Shown one piece after another: positions 1-7,068 of a stretch of DNA of 14,965 nt. This DNA comes from Flavobacteriales bacterium (GTDB taxonomy: Bacteria > Bacteroidota > Bacteroidia > Flavobacteriales_E > Vicingaceae): contig JAESUI010000029.1 in NCBI GenBank assembly GCA_016763135.1, forward strand, positions 1-14,965, written 5' to 3'. The translations under genes and the position numbers were made by a program. Numbering within the stretch: the first letter of the stretch is position 1; each line of letters begins with the position of its first letter. The notes under the pieces were generated by a model. The model was given only the letters and a program-made list of their open reading frames with translations, ran no database searches and was not told the DNA's origin.

Positions 1-74
1 AAACTGAGAAAGTAGAGACTAAGGAAGAGGCTAAAACTGAATCAAAAGAAGAGGCTAAAACTGAATCAAAATAA
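1..74 (+). CDS. rpsB: 30S ribosomal protein S2, C-terminal tail (partial)
   Basis: Only the last 23 codons and the stop (72-74) are in the window; the frame's first complete codon is at 3-5. The visible peptide is a low-complexity tail of Glu, Lys, Thr, Ala and Ser containing two exact copies of EEAKTESK. Nothing of the S2 fold is visible, so the identification rests on position: rpsB directly precedes tsf in most bacteria, and S2 of Bacteroidota often carries a charged, Ala/Glu/Lys-rich C-terminal extension. The gap to tsf is 27 bp with no terminator, so the two are probably co-transcribed. Confidence is limited because the diagnostic part of the protein is outside the window. Confidence 0.75.
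   Translation, partial: TEKVETKEEAKTESKEEAKTESK
24..71 (+). repeat. Perfect 24-bp tandem duplication in the rpsB tail
   Basis: Bases 24-47 and 48-71 are identical 24-mers, each encoding the octapeptide EEAKTESK in frame, and the stop codon follows immediately. There is not even a synonymous difference between the copies. This suggests a recent slippage or duplication event, or ongoing copy-number variation, in a tail that is not part of the folded ribosomal protein. Confidence 0.9.
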
Positions 75-101
75 ATCAACCAATTTTAATACATATTTAA
101 G

Positions 102-938
102 ATGTCAAAAATTACAGCAGCAGACGTTAATAATTTACGTAAGCAAACAGGTGCAGGGATGATGGACTGCAAAAATGCTTTAGTTGAAGCAGAAGGAGAT
201 TTCGATAAAGCAATTGATATATTAAGAAAGAGAGGACAGAAAGTTGCCGCTAAAAGAGGTGACAGAGATGCTAATGAAGGTTTAATTTTAGCTAAAACTA
301 CTGAAGATGGTAAAAAAGCTGTTTTAGTTGTAGTAAATTGCGAAACTGATTTCGTAGCTCAAAATGCTGAATTTAATACTTTTGCAACTACTATTTTAGA
401 TGCAGCTATTGCTAATAGCCCTGCATCTTTGGATGCATTAAAGGAATTAACTTTTGATGGTGAAGCAATGACTATTGGTGAAAAGGTAATACAACAAACT
501 GGTGTAATTGGAGAAAAAATTGAAGTATCTGGTTACGAATTTGTTGAAGCTGAACAAGCTATCGCATACAATCACCCTGGAAACAGATTAGCTTCTATTG
601 TTGCTTTTAACAAAACTGGTGAAGCGGTTAGTGAAGCTGGAAAACAAGTGGCTATGCAAATTGCTGCTATGGATCCTATTGCAATAGATGAATCTGGAGT
701 TGCTCCTGAAGTTATTGCTAAAGAAATGGAACTAGGTAGAGAGATTGCCATACAAGAAGGAAAACCTGAAAACATTATTGATAAAATAGCTGAAGGTAAA
801 GTGAAAAAATACTTAAAGGAAAACACTTTATTAAATCAAGCTTCAGTTAGAGATAATAAAAAGACCGTTAGTCAATTCTTAAACGATACGGAAAATGGCT
901 TGACAGTGACAGATTTCAAACGAAAAATGTTAGGATAA
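102..938 (+). CDS. tsf: Elongation factor Ts
   Basis: Guanine-nucleotide exchange factor for EF-Tu: it displaces GDP so that EF-Tu can rebind GTP and aminoacyl-tRNA in the cytoplasm. The 278-residue product has the N-terminal UBA-like helical segment (about residues 4-42, with LRKQTGAGMMDCKNAL). This is followed by the EF-Tu-contacting signature TDFVAQN at residues 82-88, then the core and dimerisation regions. The C-terminal end carries the usual VSQFLND segment. Length is within the family range (about 270-310). The ATG at 102 is chosen because the conserved N-terminus (SKITAADVNNLRKQTGAGM) starts right there. It lies between rpsB and pyrH, the common order. A strong hairpin terminator follows 14 bp after the stop. 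Confidence 0.98.
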   Translation: MSKITAADVNNLRKQTGAGMMDCKNALVEAEGDFDKAIDILRKRGQKVAAKRGDRDANEGLILAKTTEDGKKAVLVVVNCETDFVAQNAEFNTFATTILDAAIANSPASLDALKELTFDGEAMTIGEKVIQQTGVIGEKIEVSGYEFVEAEQAIAYNHPGNRLASIVAFNKTGEAVSEAGKQVAMQIAAMDPIAIDESGVAPEVIAKEMELGREIAIQEGKPENIIDKIAEGKVKKYLKENTLLNQASVRDNKKTVSQFLNDTENGLTVTDFKRKMLG

Positions 939-952
939 CATATTATATTATT

Positions 953-985
953 AAAAAGAGAGAATTTAAATTCTCTCTTTTTTTT
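953..985 (+). terminator. Rho-independent terminator after tsf
   Basis: Bases 953-982 are a perfect inverted repeat centred between 967 and 968. GAGAGAATTT at 958-967 pairs with AAATTCTCTC at 968-977, flanked by five A on one side and a run of eight T (978-985) on the other. The stem is AU-rich but long, with a U-tract on the + strand. It can terminate the rpsB-tsf transcript. Its T-run ends only 19 nt before the pyrH start codon, leaving no room for a separate pyrH promoter downstream of it. Confidence 0.85.
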
Positions 986-1004
986 GACCAAAAACTAATT
1001 AATT

Positions 1005-1715
1005 ATGGCTTTCAAAAGAATTCTCTTGAAACTAAGTGGAGAAGCCCTTATGGGCGACAAGCAATTTGGTATTGACAACAACAGAATAGCTGAATATGCT
1101 GAAGAAATTAAAGAGATTGTAGACCAAGGTGTACAAGTTGCGATCGTAATTGGTGGAGGGAATATTTTTAGAGGTATACAAGCAGAAGAAGGCGGAATGG
1201 AACGTACCCAAGGAGATTATATGGGAATGCTAGCCACGGTAATAAACAGTATGGCATTGCAATCTGCGTTAGAATCCATTGATGTTTATACAAGACTTCA
1301 AACAGCTATAGAAATGAAAGAAATTGCTGAGCCATTTATTAAAAGAAGAGCTGTTCGTCATTTACAAAAAGGACGAGTAGTGATTTTTGGAGCTGGAACT
1401 GGTAATCCATATTTTACAACTGATACTGCTGCAAGTTTAAGGGCTATTGAGATTGAAGCTGATGTTATTTTAAAAGGAACACGAGTAGATGGTATTTATA
1501 CTGCCGACCCAGAAAAAGATAGTTCTGCCACTAAATATGACACCATATCTTTTGATGAAGTTTACAAGAAGGGGTTAAATGTAATGGACATGACTGCTTT
1601 CACGCTTTGCAAAGAGAATAAATTACCTATCATTGTTTTTGATATGAATACTCCAGGCACCTTAAAAAGAGTAGTTAATCAAGAAACTAATGTTGGAACG
1701 TTGGTAGAGTTTTAA
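1005..1715 (+). CDS. pyrH: Uridylate kinase (UMP kinase)
   Basis: Phosphorylates UMP to UDP with ATP, in the cytoplasm; it is the entry step to UTP and CTP and belongs to the amino-acid kinase fold, unlike eukaryotic UMP kinases. The 236-residue product shows the N-terminal phosphate-binding KLSGEAL (residues 9-15), the glycine-rich GGGNIFRG (50-57), DYMGMLAT (71-78) that contacts UMP, GTGNPYFTTDTAA (131-143), and the nucleotide-loop residues GTRVDGIYTADP (158-169). Length matches the family (about 235-245). The ATG at 1005 puts the first conserved beta strand at the usual distance. It is followed by frr, the standard arrangement. Its transcription is uncertain: a strong terminator ends 19 nt upstream and no promoter match was seen between it and the start, so expression may depend on read-through. 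Confidence 0.98.
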   Translation: MAFKRILLKLSGEALMGDKQFGIDNNRIAEYAEEIKEIVDQGVQVAIVIGGGNIFRGIQAEEGGMERTQGDYMGMLATVINSMALQSALESIDVYTRLQTAIEMKEIAEPFIKRRAVRHLQKGRVVIFGAGTGNPYFTTDTAASLRAIEIEADVILKGTRVDGIYTADPEKDSSATKYDTISFDEVYKKGLNVMDMTAFTLCKENKLPIIVFDMNTPGTLKRVVNQETNVGTLVEF

Positions 1716-1730
1716 ATTTTAATATCTTTA
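1701..1730 (+). promoter_or_regulatory. Candidate Bacteroidota-type promoter for frr
   Basis: TTG at 1701-1703 is followed after 19 nt by TATCTTTA at 1723-1730. This is one mismatch from the Bacteroidota -7 consensus TAnnTTTG and is the same octamer seen upstream of the MORN-repeat gene. The -33 element lies in the last codons of pyrH. Transcription would start near 1736-1738, about 10 nt before the frr ATG at 1747. This is motif matching by eye in AT-rich DNA, so confidence is modest. Confidence 0.4.
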
Positions 1731-1746
1731 TTTCAAATTTAAAACT

Positions 1747-2310
1747 ATGACCGAAGAAATTCAATTTGCACTAGATGCCGCTAAAGAAGCTATGGACAAC
1801 GCCATGGCACACTTAGATATAGAACTACAAAAAATTAGAGCAGGAAAGGCAACACCTATGATGCTAAATAAAGTAGTTGTTGAATATTATGGATCGTTAA
1901 CTCCATTAAATCAAGTAGCTAATGTAAATGCTGTAGATGGTAGGACTTTATCAATTCAACCTTTTGAAAAATCACTATTAGAAGAAATAGAAAAAGGGAT
2001 TGCTCATGCTAACCTAGGATTAAACCCCCAGAATAATGGCGAAACCATTTTAATAAACATTCCTGCTCTTACTGAAGAAAGAAGAATAGAATTAAGCAAG
2101 CAAGCTAAGTCTGAAGGTGAAGATGCTAAAGTTGGGATTAGAAATGCTAGGAAAGATGCCAATGATGAAATAAAAAAGCTTGGAACTGATGGATTAAGTG
2201 AAGATCAGGCTAAAGATGCAGAAGGTGAAATTCAAAAAATAACAGATGGTTTTTCTACTAAAATTGATGCTTTAATTGAAGCCAAAGAAAAAGATATAAT
2301 GACTGTTTAG
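1747..2310 (+). CDS. frr: Ribosome recycling factor
   Basis: Acts after termination: together with EF-G it splits the 70S post-termination complex so the ribosome can be reused. The 187-residue length is typical (about 185). Visible landmarks are the first long helix with ELQKIRAGKATP (about residues 26-37), the hinge and beta domain with VVVEYYGSLTPLNQVANV (43-60), and IPALTEERRIELSKQAK (about 105-121). The third-helix segment VGIRNARKDANDEIKKL follows, and the C-terminal helix ends at DIMTV. The ATG at 1747 gives the normal N-terminus. It lies 31 bp after pyrH, where a candidate promoter is also seen. It converges with the MORN-repeat gene, the two stop codons being separated by 3 bp with no recognisable terminator hairpin between them. 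Confidence 0.98.
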   Translation: MTEEIQFALDAAKEAMDNAMAHLDIELQKIRAGKATPMMLNKVVVEYYGSLTPLNQVANVNAVDGRTLSIQPFEKSLLEEIEKGIAHANLGLNPQNNGETILINIPALTEERRIELSKQAKSEGEDAKVGIRNARKDANDEIKKLGTDGLSEDQAKDAEGEIQKITDGFSTKIDALIEAKEKDIMTV

Positions 2311-2313
2311 TTT

Positions 2314-4095
2314 TTACTTCTTAATTCTAACACCATCTTTAAAATACATAACGCTTTTAATTTTTCCAGCTTGTTTTTCATAGTAAGTCCACTTACCGTT
2401 TGATTTGCCATTTTTAAAGTACTTAACACTTTCTAATGTTCCAATAGCATACCAAGAAGTCACTTTCCCTTCTTGCCTTCCTTTTACAAATGTTTGCTCA
2501 TATAATTTCTTTCCATCATCATAATAATAGGTCCATTTCTCATCTTGCGCATTATTTTTAAAAGTTCCTTCATCCTTAGGCTGACCGTTTTCATACCAAG
2601 AATAATGTGGGCCTTCTTGCACAGAGATTAAAACTTCTTTAATAAATTGCGCGTATTTATTTTTTGAATCTTTTAAATAGCTCGTATCGGGCTTTGATTT
2701 AACCAAATAGGCATCCAAAAGCTCTTGTTGACCGTTAAGGTACCAATGCTCCCAAATACCATCTTTTAACCCTTGTTGATACTCTCCTTTATAATCTTGC
2801 TGTCCGTTTTCAAACCATCCATTCCAATGTCCATTCATTACCCCTGTAGCGAAATTTCCAATATCTTTTTTTGAACCGTTATCAAACCAAGATTTCCATT
2901 CTCCTTCTTCTTTTCCGTTTTTAAAATTCCCTTGCATAACTAATTGGCCTTCTTCATTCCAATAACTCCATTCACTGTCTTTTTTATTATTCAAATAATT
3001 CCCTTGCTTCCAGATTTGTTTATTTAAATACCAGAAAGTCCACTCTCCATTTCGTTTGTCATCTATATAAATTCCTTCATAACTCTTATTCCCAGTACTA
3101 TCACTATAAAAAGTCCAAAGACCATCTCTTAACCCAATTTTGAAACTTCCTTCAAAATCTTTTTCACCATTTTGTAACCAAAATATCCACTTGTCATCTT
3201 TTTCACCATTTATATAAAGGCCTTCTACACTAAGGCTTCCATCTTCAAACCATTCCTTCATTTGCCCATTCTCTTTCCCAATTAAAAAGTTTATCTCTTT
3301 TAATTTTTGTCCACTTCGATACCAATAAGACCACAATTTATCTTTTTTACCATTGCTAACACTTCCTGTTAATCTTGGTTGCTTACTATCATTCCAATAG
3401 TAAATCCAATCTCCAGTCATAATTCCATTTTTGTAATTTCCTGATGAAATTGGATTCTCATTTACATCAAACTCAACCCACAATCCTGTTCTTCTTCCCC
3501 CTTCATAATCTCCCTTAATTTTTACAATTTTATTTTGGTGGTATTCTACGTATTTCCCTAGCCCATCATTTACCATTTGCTCTCCTGACGCACTATAGTA
3601 ACTCATTATATAAATTCCATCTACTCTAAAATCTCTAACACTTTTTATTTTTTTAGTGTCGTACCAAGTTCTCCATTCTCCATCTCGCTCATCTTTTTTA
3701 AAAGTTCCTTCTTCTTTTTTGTTACCTGAAGGATAATAGAATGTCCATAAACTATCCTGATATCCATTTTTATTATAACCTATCATTTCTAAATTTCCAT
3801 CAGCATACCAAATTTTACAAACCCCTTCTTTTTTCGACCTGATAAAAAACCCTTCCTCTCTCTTTTTCCCTTGTCCATTATAATTGGTATACTTCCCATC
3901 AAACAACCCATCTTTATAGGTTACTTCTTGCTGTATCACTCCTTCTTTACTCCAGAAAGTCCAAATGCCCTGCTCTAATCCATTTTTCACAACACCTTCA
4001 GCTTTCTTTTTTTCGTTGGTCCATTTATAGGTATGAAGCTGAGAAAATGCTGTAGCATTTATAAAAAGTAATATTATCAATAATCGAAAATTCAT
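2314..4095 (-). CDS. Exported MORN-repeat (YwqK-like) protein
   Basis: Function unknown. The 593-residue protein starts with a signal peptide (residues 1 to about 18, MNFRLLIILLFINATAFS, then Q). About 21 tandem repeats of 23-25 residues follow, from about residue 41 to the end. The core pattern is (D/N)G-x-W-x-x-(W/Y)-(Y/F)-x-x-G, about six residues, then G-x-(Y/F)-x-N-G. This is the MORN-variant repeat (Pfam MORN_2 type), also annotated as 'toxin-antitoxin system YwqK family antitoxin', a label that says little here because no toxin lies nearby. The array is interrupted once by a non-repeat segment at about residues 467-493, rich in Lys and Ser. No type IX secretion C-terminal domain, lipobox or membrane helix is seen, so a periplasmic or secreted soluble beta-rich rod is most likely (inference). 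It is expressed alone: a terminator (4195-4232) and a candidate promoter (4117-4146) lie upstream. The repeats have diverged in sequence, so this is not a recent amplification. Confidence 0.85.
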   Translation of the reverse strand: MNFRLLIILLFINATAFSQLHTYKWTNEKKKAEGVVKNGLEQGIWTFWSKEGVIQQEVTYKDGLFDGKYTNYNGQGKKREEGFFIRSKKEGVCKIWYADGNLEMIGYNKNGYQDSLWTFYYPSGNKKEEGTFKKDERDGEWRTWYDTKKIKSVRDFRVDGIYIMSYYSASGEQMVNDGLGKYVEYHQNKIVKIKGDYEGGRRTGLWVEFDVNENPISSGNYKNGIMTGDWIYYWNDSKQPRLTGSVSNGKKDKLWSYWYRSGQKLKEINFLIGKENGQMKEWFEDGSLSVEGLYINGEKDDKWIFWLQNGEKDFEGSFKIGLRDGLWTFYSDSTGNKSYEGIYIDDKRNGEWTFWYLNKQIWKQGNYLNNKKDSEWSYWNEEGQLVMQGNFKNGKEEGEWKSWFDNGSKKDIGNFATGVMNGHWNGWFENGQQDYKGEYQQGLKDGIWEHWYLNGQQELLDAYLVKSKPDTSYLKDSKNKYAQFIKEVLISVQEGPHYSWYENGQPKDEGTFKNNAQDEKWTYYYDDGKKLYEQTFVKGRQEGKVTSWYAIGTLESVKYFKNGKSNGKWTYYEKQAGKIKSVMYFKDGVRIKK

Positions 4096-4116
4096 AATTA
4101 TATTTATTTTATAGTG

Positions 4117-4146
4117 TAAAGATATCTGTATTAAGATTTAGGCAAA
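4117..4146 (-). promoter_or_regulatory. Candidate promoter for the MORN-repeat gene
   Basis: On the minus strand TTTG (4146-4143) is followed after 18 nt by TATCTTTA (4124-4117), close to the Bacteroidota TTTG / TAnnTTTG pair. The predicted start of transcription is near 4111, giving a leader of roughly 15 nt before the ATG at 4095. It lies just downstream of the terminator of the preceding gene, which makes an independent promoter necessary and this assignment more credible. Confidence 0.5.
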
Positions 4147-4194
4147 CAATACTTTTAAAATAATGTAAACAATATATTGTGAGATAATGAGCAT

Positions 4195-4232
4195 AAAAAA
4201 AGCCCCAGCAGAATTCTGCTGGGGCTTTTTTT
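4195..4232 (-). terminator. Strong hairpin terminator after the Usp gene
   Basis: Bases 4195-4232 form a perfect palindrome. The GC-rich core GCCCCAGCAGAA (4202-4213) pairs with TTCTGCTGGGGC (4214-4225), flanked by a run of A before and T after. The run of A at 4195-4201 gives the U-tract on the minus strand, directly after the Usp stop codon (4245-4247). The structure is symmetric and could also stop + strand transcription. It is by far the most GC-rich stem in the window. Confidence 0.92.
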
Positions 4233-4244
4233 CTATATTTTAAA

Positions 4245-5081
4245 TCAGGTTCCAAACACACTACTTGAAATAAATTGATGTGTTGGATTAGTAATAATCA
4301 CTGGAATCTCAGCATCATTAGCAATTACCTCTTGTTCTTCACTACCAAGAAAGTCAGGTAATAAAGCTCCATCTCGTGTATTTACAATTGCAATCATATC
4401 TGCACTAATTTTAGCTGCAAATCGTATCAATTGTTTTTTAAACCCACCAGATTCTGAAGCGTTTTCTATACTATAACTAATTGATTTTTCAGTAAAATAT
4501 TTTTTAGCAAAAGTTAACTCTCTATCTAACTTAACTTGTAAAAATTGATCATTTTCTTTAGCTGCAAAAATGTGAATTTTACTATTAAAATGTGTAGCAA
4601 TATTTGCTGCGATTTGTAATTTTTGCTTCGTAACATCTGAATGATCTATTGGTAATACGATGTCATCGTATGCATCAGTATCACTAGGGCCTTTCTCTTG
4701 AACAATTATAAATGGAACTTTTGAATGAGATATTACTCTCAATGCGTGACTCCCCATAATTTTTTGCATTCCTTTAGCACCATGAGTCCCCATAACAATA
4801 TATCCTGCTCCTATTTCAGAAGCAACATCCCCTATATCTTCAAAAATATTTCCAATCCTTACGATAACATGTGTATTAACATCATATTTACTGTCAGCTT
4901 GTTCAACCAATTTTTCTAACTTTTGTTTTGCAGCATCTACTTCTTTAGGCTTTGATACTACATGTAATAGATATACTTCACCATCAAAGGATTTAGCAAG
5001 TTTTGAAGCATGGCTAACTGCACAATCAGCAACCGCTGTAAAATCGTGCGGAACTAATACTTTATATACGTTTTTGTCCAT
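4245..5081 (-). CDS. Tandem-domain universal stress protein (UspA family)
   Basis: Cytoplasmic stress-associated protein with two fused Usp domains in 278 residues (about 1-135 and 137-278). Domain 1 begins YKVLVPHDFTAVADCAVSHA, the usual first strand with the nucleotide-contacting Asp. It ends with the ATP-binding loop GTHGAKGMQKIMGS, followed by a basic helix and the final strand VPFIIVQ. Domain 2 begins DDIVLPIDHSD but its loop is degenerate (NTRDGALLPDFLGS, first glycine missing), so only domain 1 is likely to bind ATP. The domain 1 loop has eight residues between the second Gly and the Gly-Ser, against nine in the textbook G-2X-G-9X-G(S/T) pattern. It follows accC by 30 bp but has its own candidate promoter inside the accC end and a strong terminator after it, so it can be expressed separately. 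The physiological signal cannot be read from sequence. Confidence 0.92.
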   Translation of the reverse strand: MDKNVYKVLVPHDFTAVADCAVSHASKLAKSFDGEVYLLHVVSKPKEVDAAKQKLEKLVEQADSKYDVNTHVIVRIGNIFEDIGDVASEIGAGYIVMGTHGAKGMQKIMGSHALRVISHSKVPFIIVQEKGPSDTDAYDDIVLPIDHSDVTKQKLQIAANIATHFNSKIHIFAAKENDQFLQVKLDRELTFAKKYFTEKSISYSIENASESGGFKKQLIRFAAKISADMIAIVNTRDGALLPDFLGSEEQEVIANDAEIPVIITNPTHQFISSSVFGT

Positions 5082-5101
5082 AAATAAAAATTTAATGAGT
5101 C

Positions 5102-5132
5102 TAAAGTTATTTTATTTTTCTTTTATTACAAA
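5102..5132 (-). promoter_or_regulatory. Candidate promoter for the Usp gene
   Basis: On the minus strand TTTG (5132-5129) is followed after 19 nt by TAACTTTA (5109-5102), matching the Bacteroidota promoter pattern with one mismatch in the -7 box. The -33 element lies inside the last codons of accC. Transcription would start near 5096, about 15 nt before the ATG at 5081. Confidence 0.45.
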
Positions 5133-6455
5133 TGTTTCCATGAATTTTGTTGTAAAATCTCCTTTTCTAAAGTTTTCATCTTGCATTAATTGTTGATGAA
5201 ATGGTATAGTTGATTTAATGCCCTCTATAATGTATTCATCTAACGCACGCTCCATTTTCTTTATTGCCTCTTCTCTTGTTTGAGCAGTAACAATCAATTT
5301 AGATATCATTGAATCATAGTACGGAGGTATCACATAATTAGCATATACATGCGTATCTATTCTTATTCCATGACCACCAGGCTCGTGATAAGTTGTTATT
5401 TCTCCAGGGCTCGGTCTAAAACCATTAAAAGGGTCTTCTGCATTTATTCTACATTGCATTGAATGCATTGCTGGCTCATAGTTTTTACCACTCATTTTAT
5501 GCCCTGCAGCTAGCTTAATTTGCTCTTTTATTAAATCAAAATTAATGACCTCTTCCGTAATTGTATGTTCTACTTGAATACGAGTGTTCATTTCCATAAA
5601 ATAGAAATTTCTATTCTTATCTACTAAAAACTCAACAGTTCCTACTCCCTCGTACTTAACTGCTTTTCCAGCTTTAATTGCTGCTGCACCCATTTTTTTA
5701 CGAAGAGATTTTGTCATAAAAGGAGAAGGCGTTTCTTCAAATAATTTTTGATGCCTTCTTTGAATAGAGCAATCTCTTTCTGACATATGACAAACATTGC
5801 CATAAGCATCTCCCGCTATTTGAATTTCAATATGCCGAGGTTCTTCTATGAATTTCTCCATATACATCCCGTCATTTCCAAAAGCAGCTGCAGATTCTTG
5901 CCTGGCAGAATCCCAATGCTCTTCCATTTCATCTTCACTCCAAACAACACGCATTCCTTTACCACCGCCACCAGCAGTAGCTTTTATCATTACAGGATAA
6001 ACAACTTTTTTAGCCGTTGCTTTAGCATCCGCTAAATCTTTCAATAAACCTTTAGATCCTGGAACTACAGGAACTCCTGCTTTTTGCATTGTAACTTTAG
6101 CAGACGCTTTATCTCCCATTCCATCAATCATTTCTGGTGATGCGCCAATAAATTTAATTCCGTTTTCCTCACAGATTTTAGAAAATTTTGCATTCTCCGA
6201 TAAAAACCCATATCCTGGATGAATAGCATCTGCATTAGTAATTTCTGCAGCAGCAATTATATTAGGAATATTTAAGTATGATTCTGCACTTTTAGGAGGA
6301 CCAATACAAACTGCTTCGTCTGCAAACCTAACATGTAAGCTATCTGCATCTGCTGTAGAGTATACTGCAACAGTACTAATCCCCATTTCCTTGCACGTTC
6401 TAATTACCCTTAAAGCAATTTCCCCTCTATTCGCTATTAATATTTTTTTAAACAT
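5112..6455 (-). CDS. accC: Acetyl-CoA carboxylase, biotin carboxylase subunit
   Basis: Uses ATP and bicarbonate to carboxylate the biotin carried on AccB, the first half-reaction of malonyl-CoA formation. The 447-residue protein has the family's usual length and three-part layout. The N-terminal domain includes KILIANRGEIALRVIR and DAIHPGYGFLSEN. The ATP-grasp domain has the glycine-rich loop AGGGGKGM (161-168), the bicarbonate/biotin-site segment RDCSIQRRHQKLFEE (227-241) and the metal/catalytic EMNTRIQVEHTITE (288-301). The C-terminal domain includes INAEDP and the RPSPG motif. All key residues are present. It is the last gene of fabH-accB-accC, 63 bp after accB. The carboxyltransferase genes accA and accD are not in the window. 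Confidence 0.98.
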   Translation of the reverse strand: MFKKILIANRGEIALRVIRTCKEMGISTVAVYSTADADSLHVRFADEAVCIGPPKSAESYLNIPNIIAAAEITNADAIHPGYGFLSENAKFSKICEENGIKFIGASPEMIDGMGDKASAKVTMQKAGVPVVPGSKGLLKDLADAKATAKKVVYPVMIKATAGGGGKGMRVVWSEDEMEEHWDSARQESAAAFGNDGMYMEKFIEEPRHIEIQIAGDAYGNVCHMSERDCSIQRRHQKLFEETPSPFMTKSLRKKMGAAAIKAGKAVKYEGVGTVEFLVDKNRNFYFMEMNTRIQVEHTITEEVINFDLIKEQIKLAAGHKMSGKNYEPAMHSMQCRINAEDPFNGFRPSPGEITTYHEPGGHGIRIDTHVYANYVIPPYYDSMISKLIVTAQTREEAIKKMERALDEYIIEGIKSTIPFHQQLMQDENFRKGDFTTKFMETFVIKEK

Positions 6456-6518
6456 AGTTTTCTAACTAACCGTTTTAAAACTCACTTGATTATTCAATAA
6501 TCGTTAAGATATCATTAA

Positions 6519-7025
6519 TTAAGATGGATCAACCAAGAATAAAGGCTGGTCATATTCTACTGGAGAACCGTCATCAACAAGCGCTTTTACAATTTTACCT
6601 GTAATTTCTGCCTCTATTTCGTTAAACAACTTCATTGCTTCAATCATACAAACAATAGTATCCTCACCAGCATCATCTCCTACATTTACAAAATTAGGCT
6701 TGTCAGGTGATGGTTTTCTATAAAAAGTTCCAATCATTGGAGATTTAATCGTAATGTATTTTGAATCATCCCCTTCTGCTTCATTAGAAGAAGCTGGTGG
6801 ATCTTCAGCATTAGCCACTGGAGCAGCTAGGACTGGAGCCGTTGCGGGTGATGCCGCAGAAGTCTGCCCCTGAACCACTTCTTGAGTTGCCTCAATAAGA
6901 AATTTCCCTTTTTTATGTGGTGGTGTTTTTATTGTGATTTTAAAATCTTTATTTTCAATTTCAACTTCACTTACGCCAGATTTCGCAACAAATTTTATTA
7001 AATCTTGAATTTCTGATGGCTTCAT
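6519..7025 (-). CDS. accB: Acetyl-CoA carboxylase, biotin carboxyl carrier protein
   Basis: Carries the covalently bound biotin that shuttles carboxyl groups between AccC and the carboxyltransferase. The 168-residue protein has an N-terminal association helix region (1-33). An Ala/Pro/Ser-rich flexible linker follows (about 52-86), then the biotinyl domain (about 88-168) with the thumb segment SPMIGTFYRKPSPDKP (95-110). The biotinylation site is EAMK, with Lys132 as the acceptor, followed by LFNEIEAE. The turn before the site reads VGDDAGEDTIVC, where most relatives have a Gly-Asp closer to the second strand; the length is conserved, so this is a substitution and not a gap. It lies between fabH and accC on the same strand with short spacers (43 and 63 bp), consistent with one transcript. 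Confidence 0.97.
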   Translation of the reverse strand: MKPSEIQDLIKFVAKSGVSEVEIENKDFKITIKTPPHKKGKFLIEATQEVVQGQTSAASPATAPVLAAPVANAEDPPASSNEAEGDDSKYITIKSPMIGTFYRKPSPDKPNFVNVGDDAGEDTIVCMIEAMKLFNEIEAEITGKIVKALVDDGSPVEYDQPLFLVDPS

Positions 7026-7068
7026 AATTATTATTGTTTGATTTTATACCTTTAAAATTAATTTTCTT

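Noticed and set aside
2314..4095. Toxin-antitoxin system, because the repeats resemble the 'YwqK antitoxin' annotation
   Set aside because: The protein is exported, made only of repeats, and has no toxin-like neighbour; the flanking genes are frr and a Usp gene.
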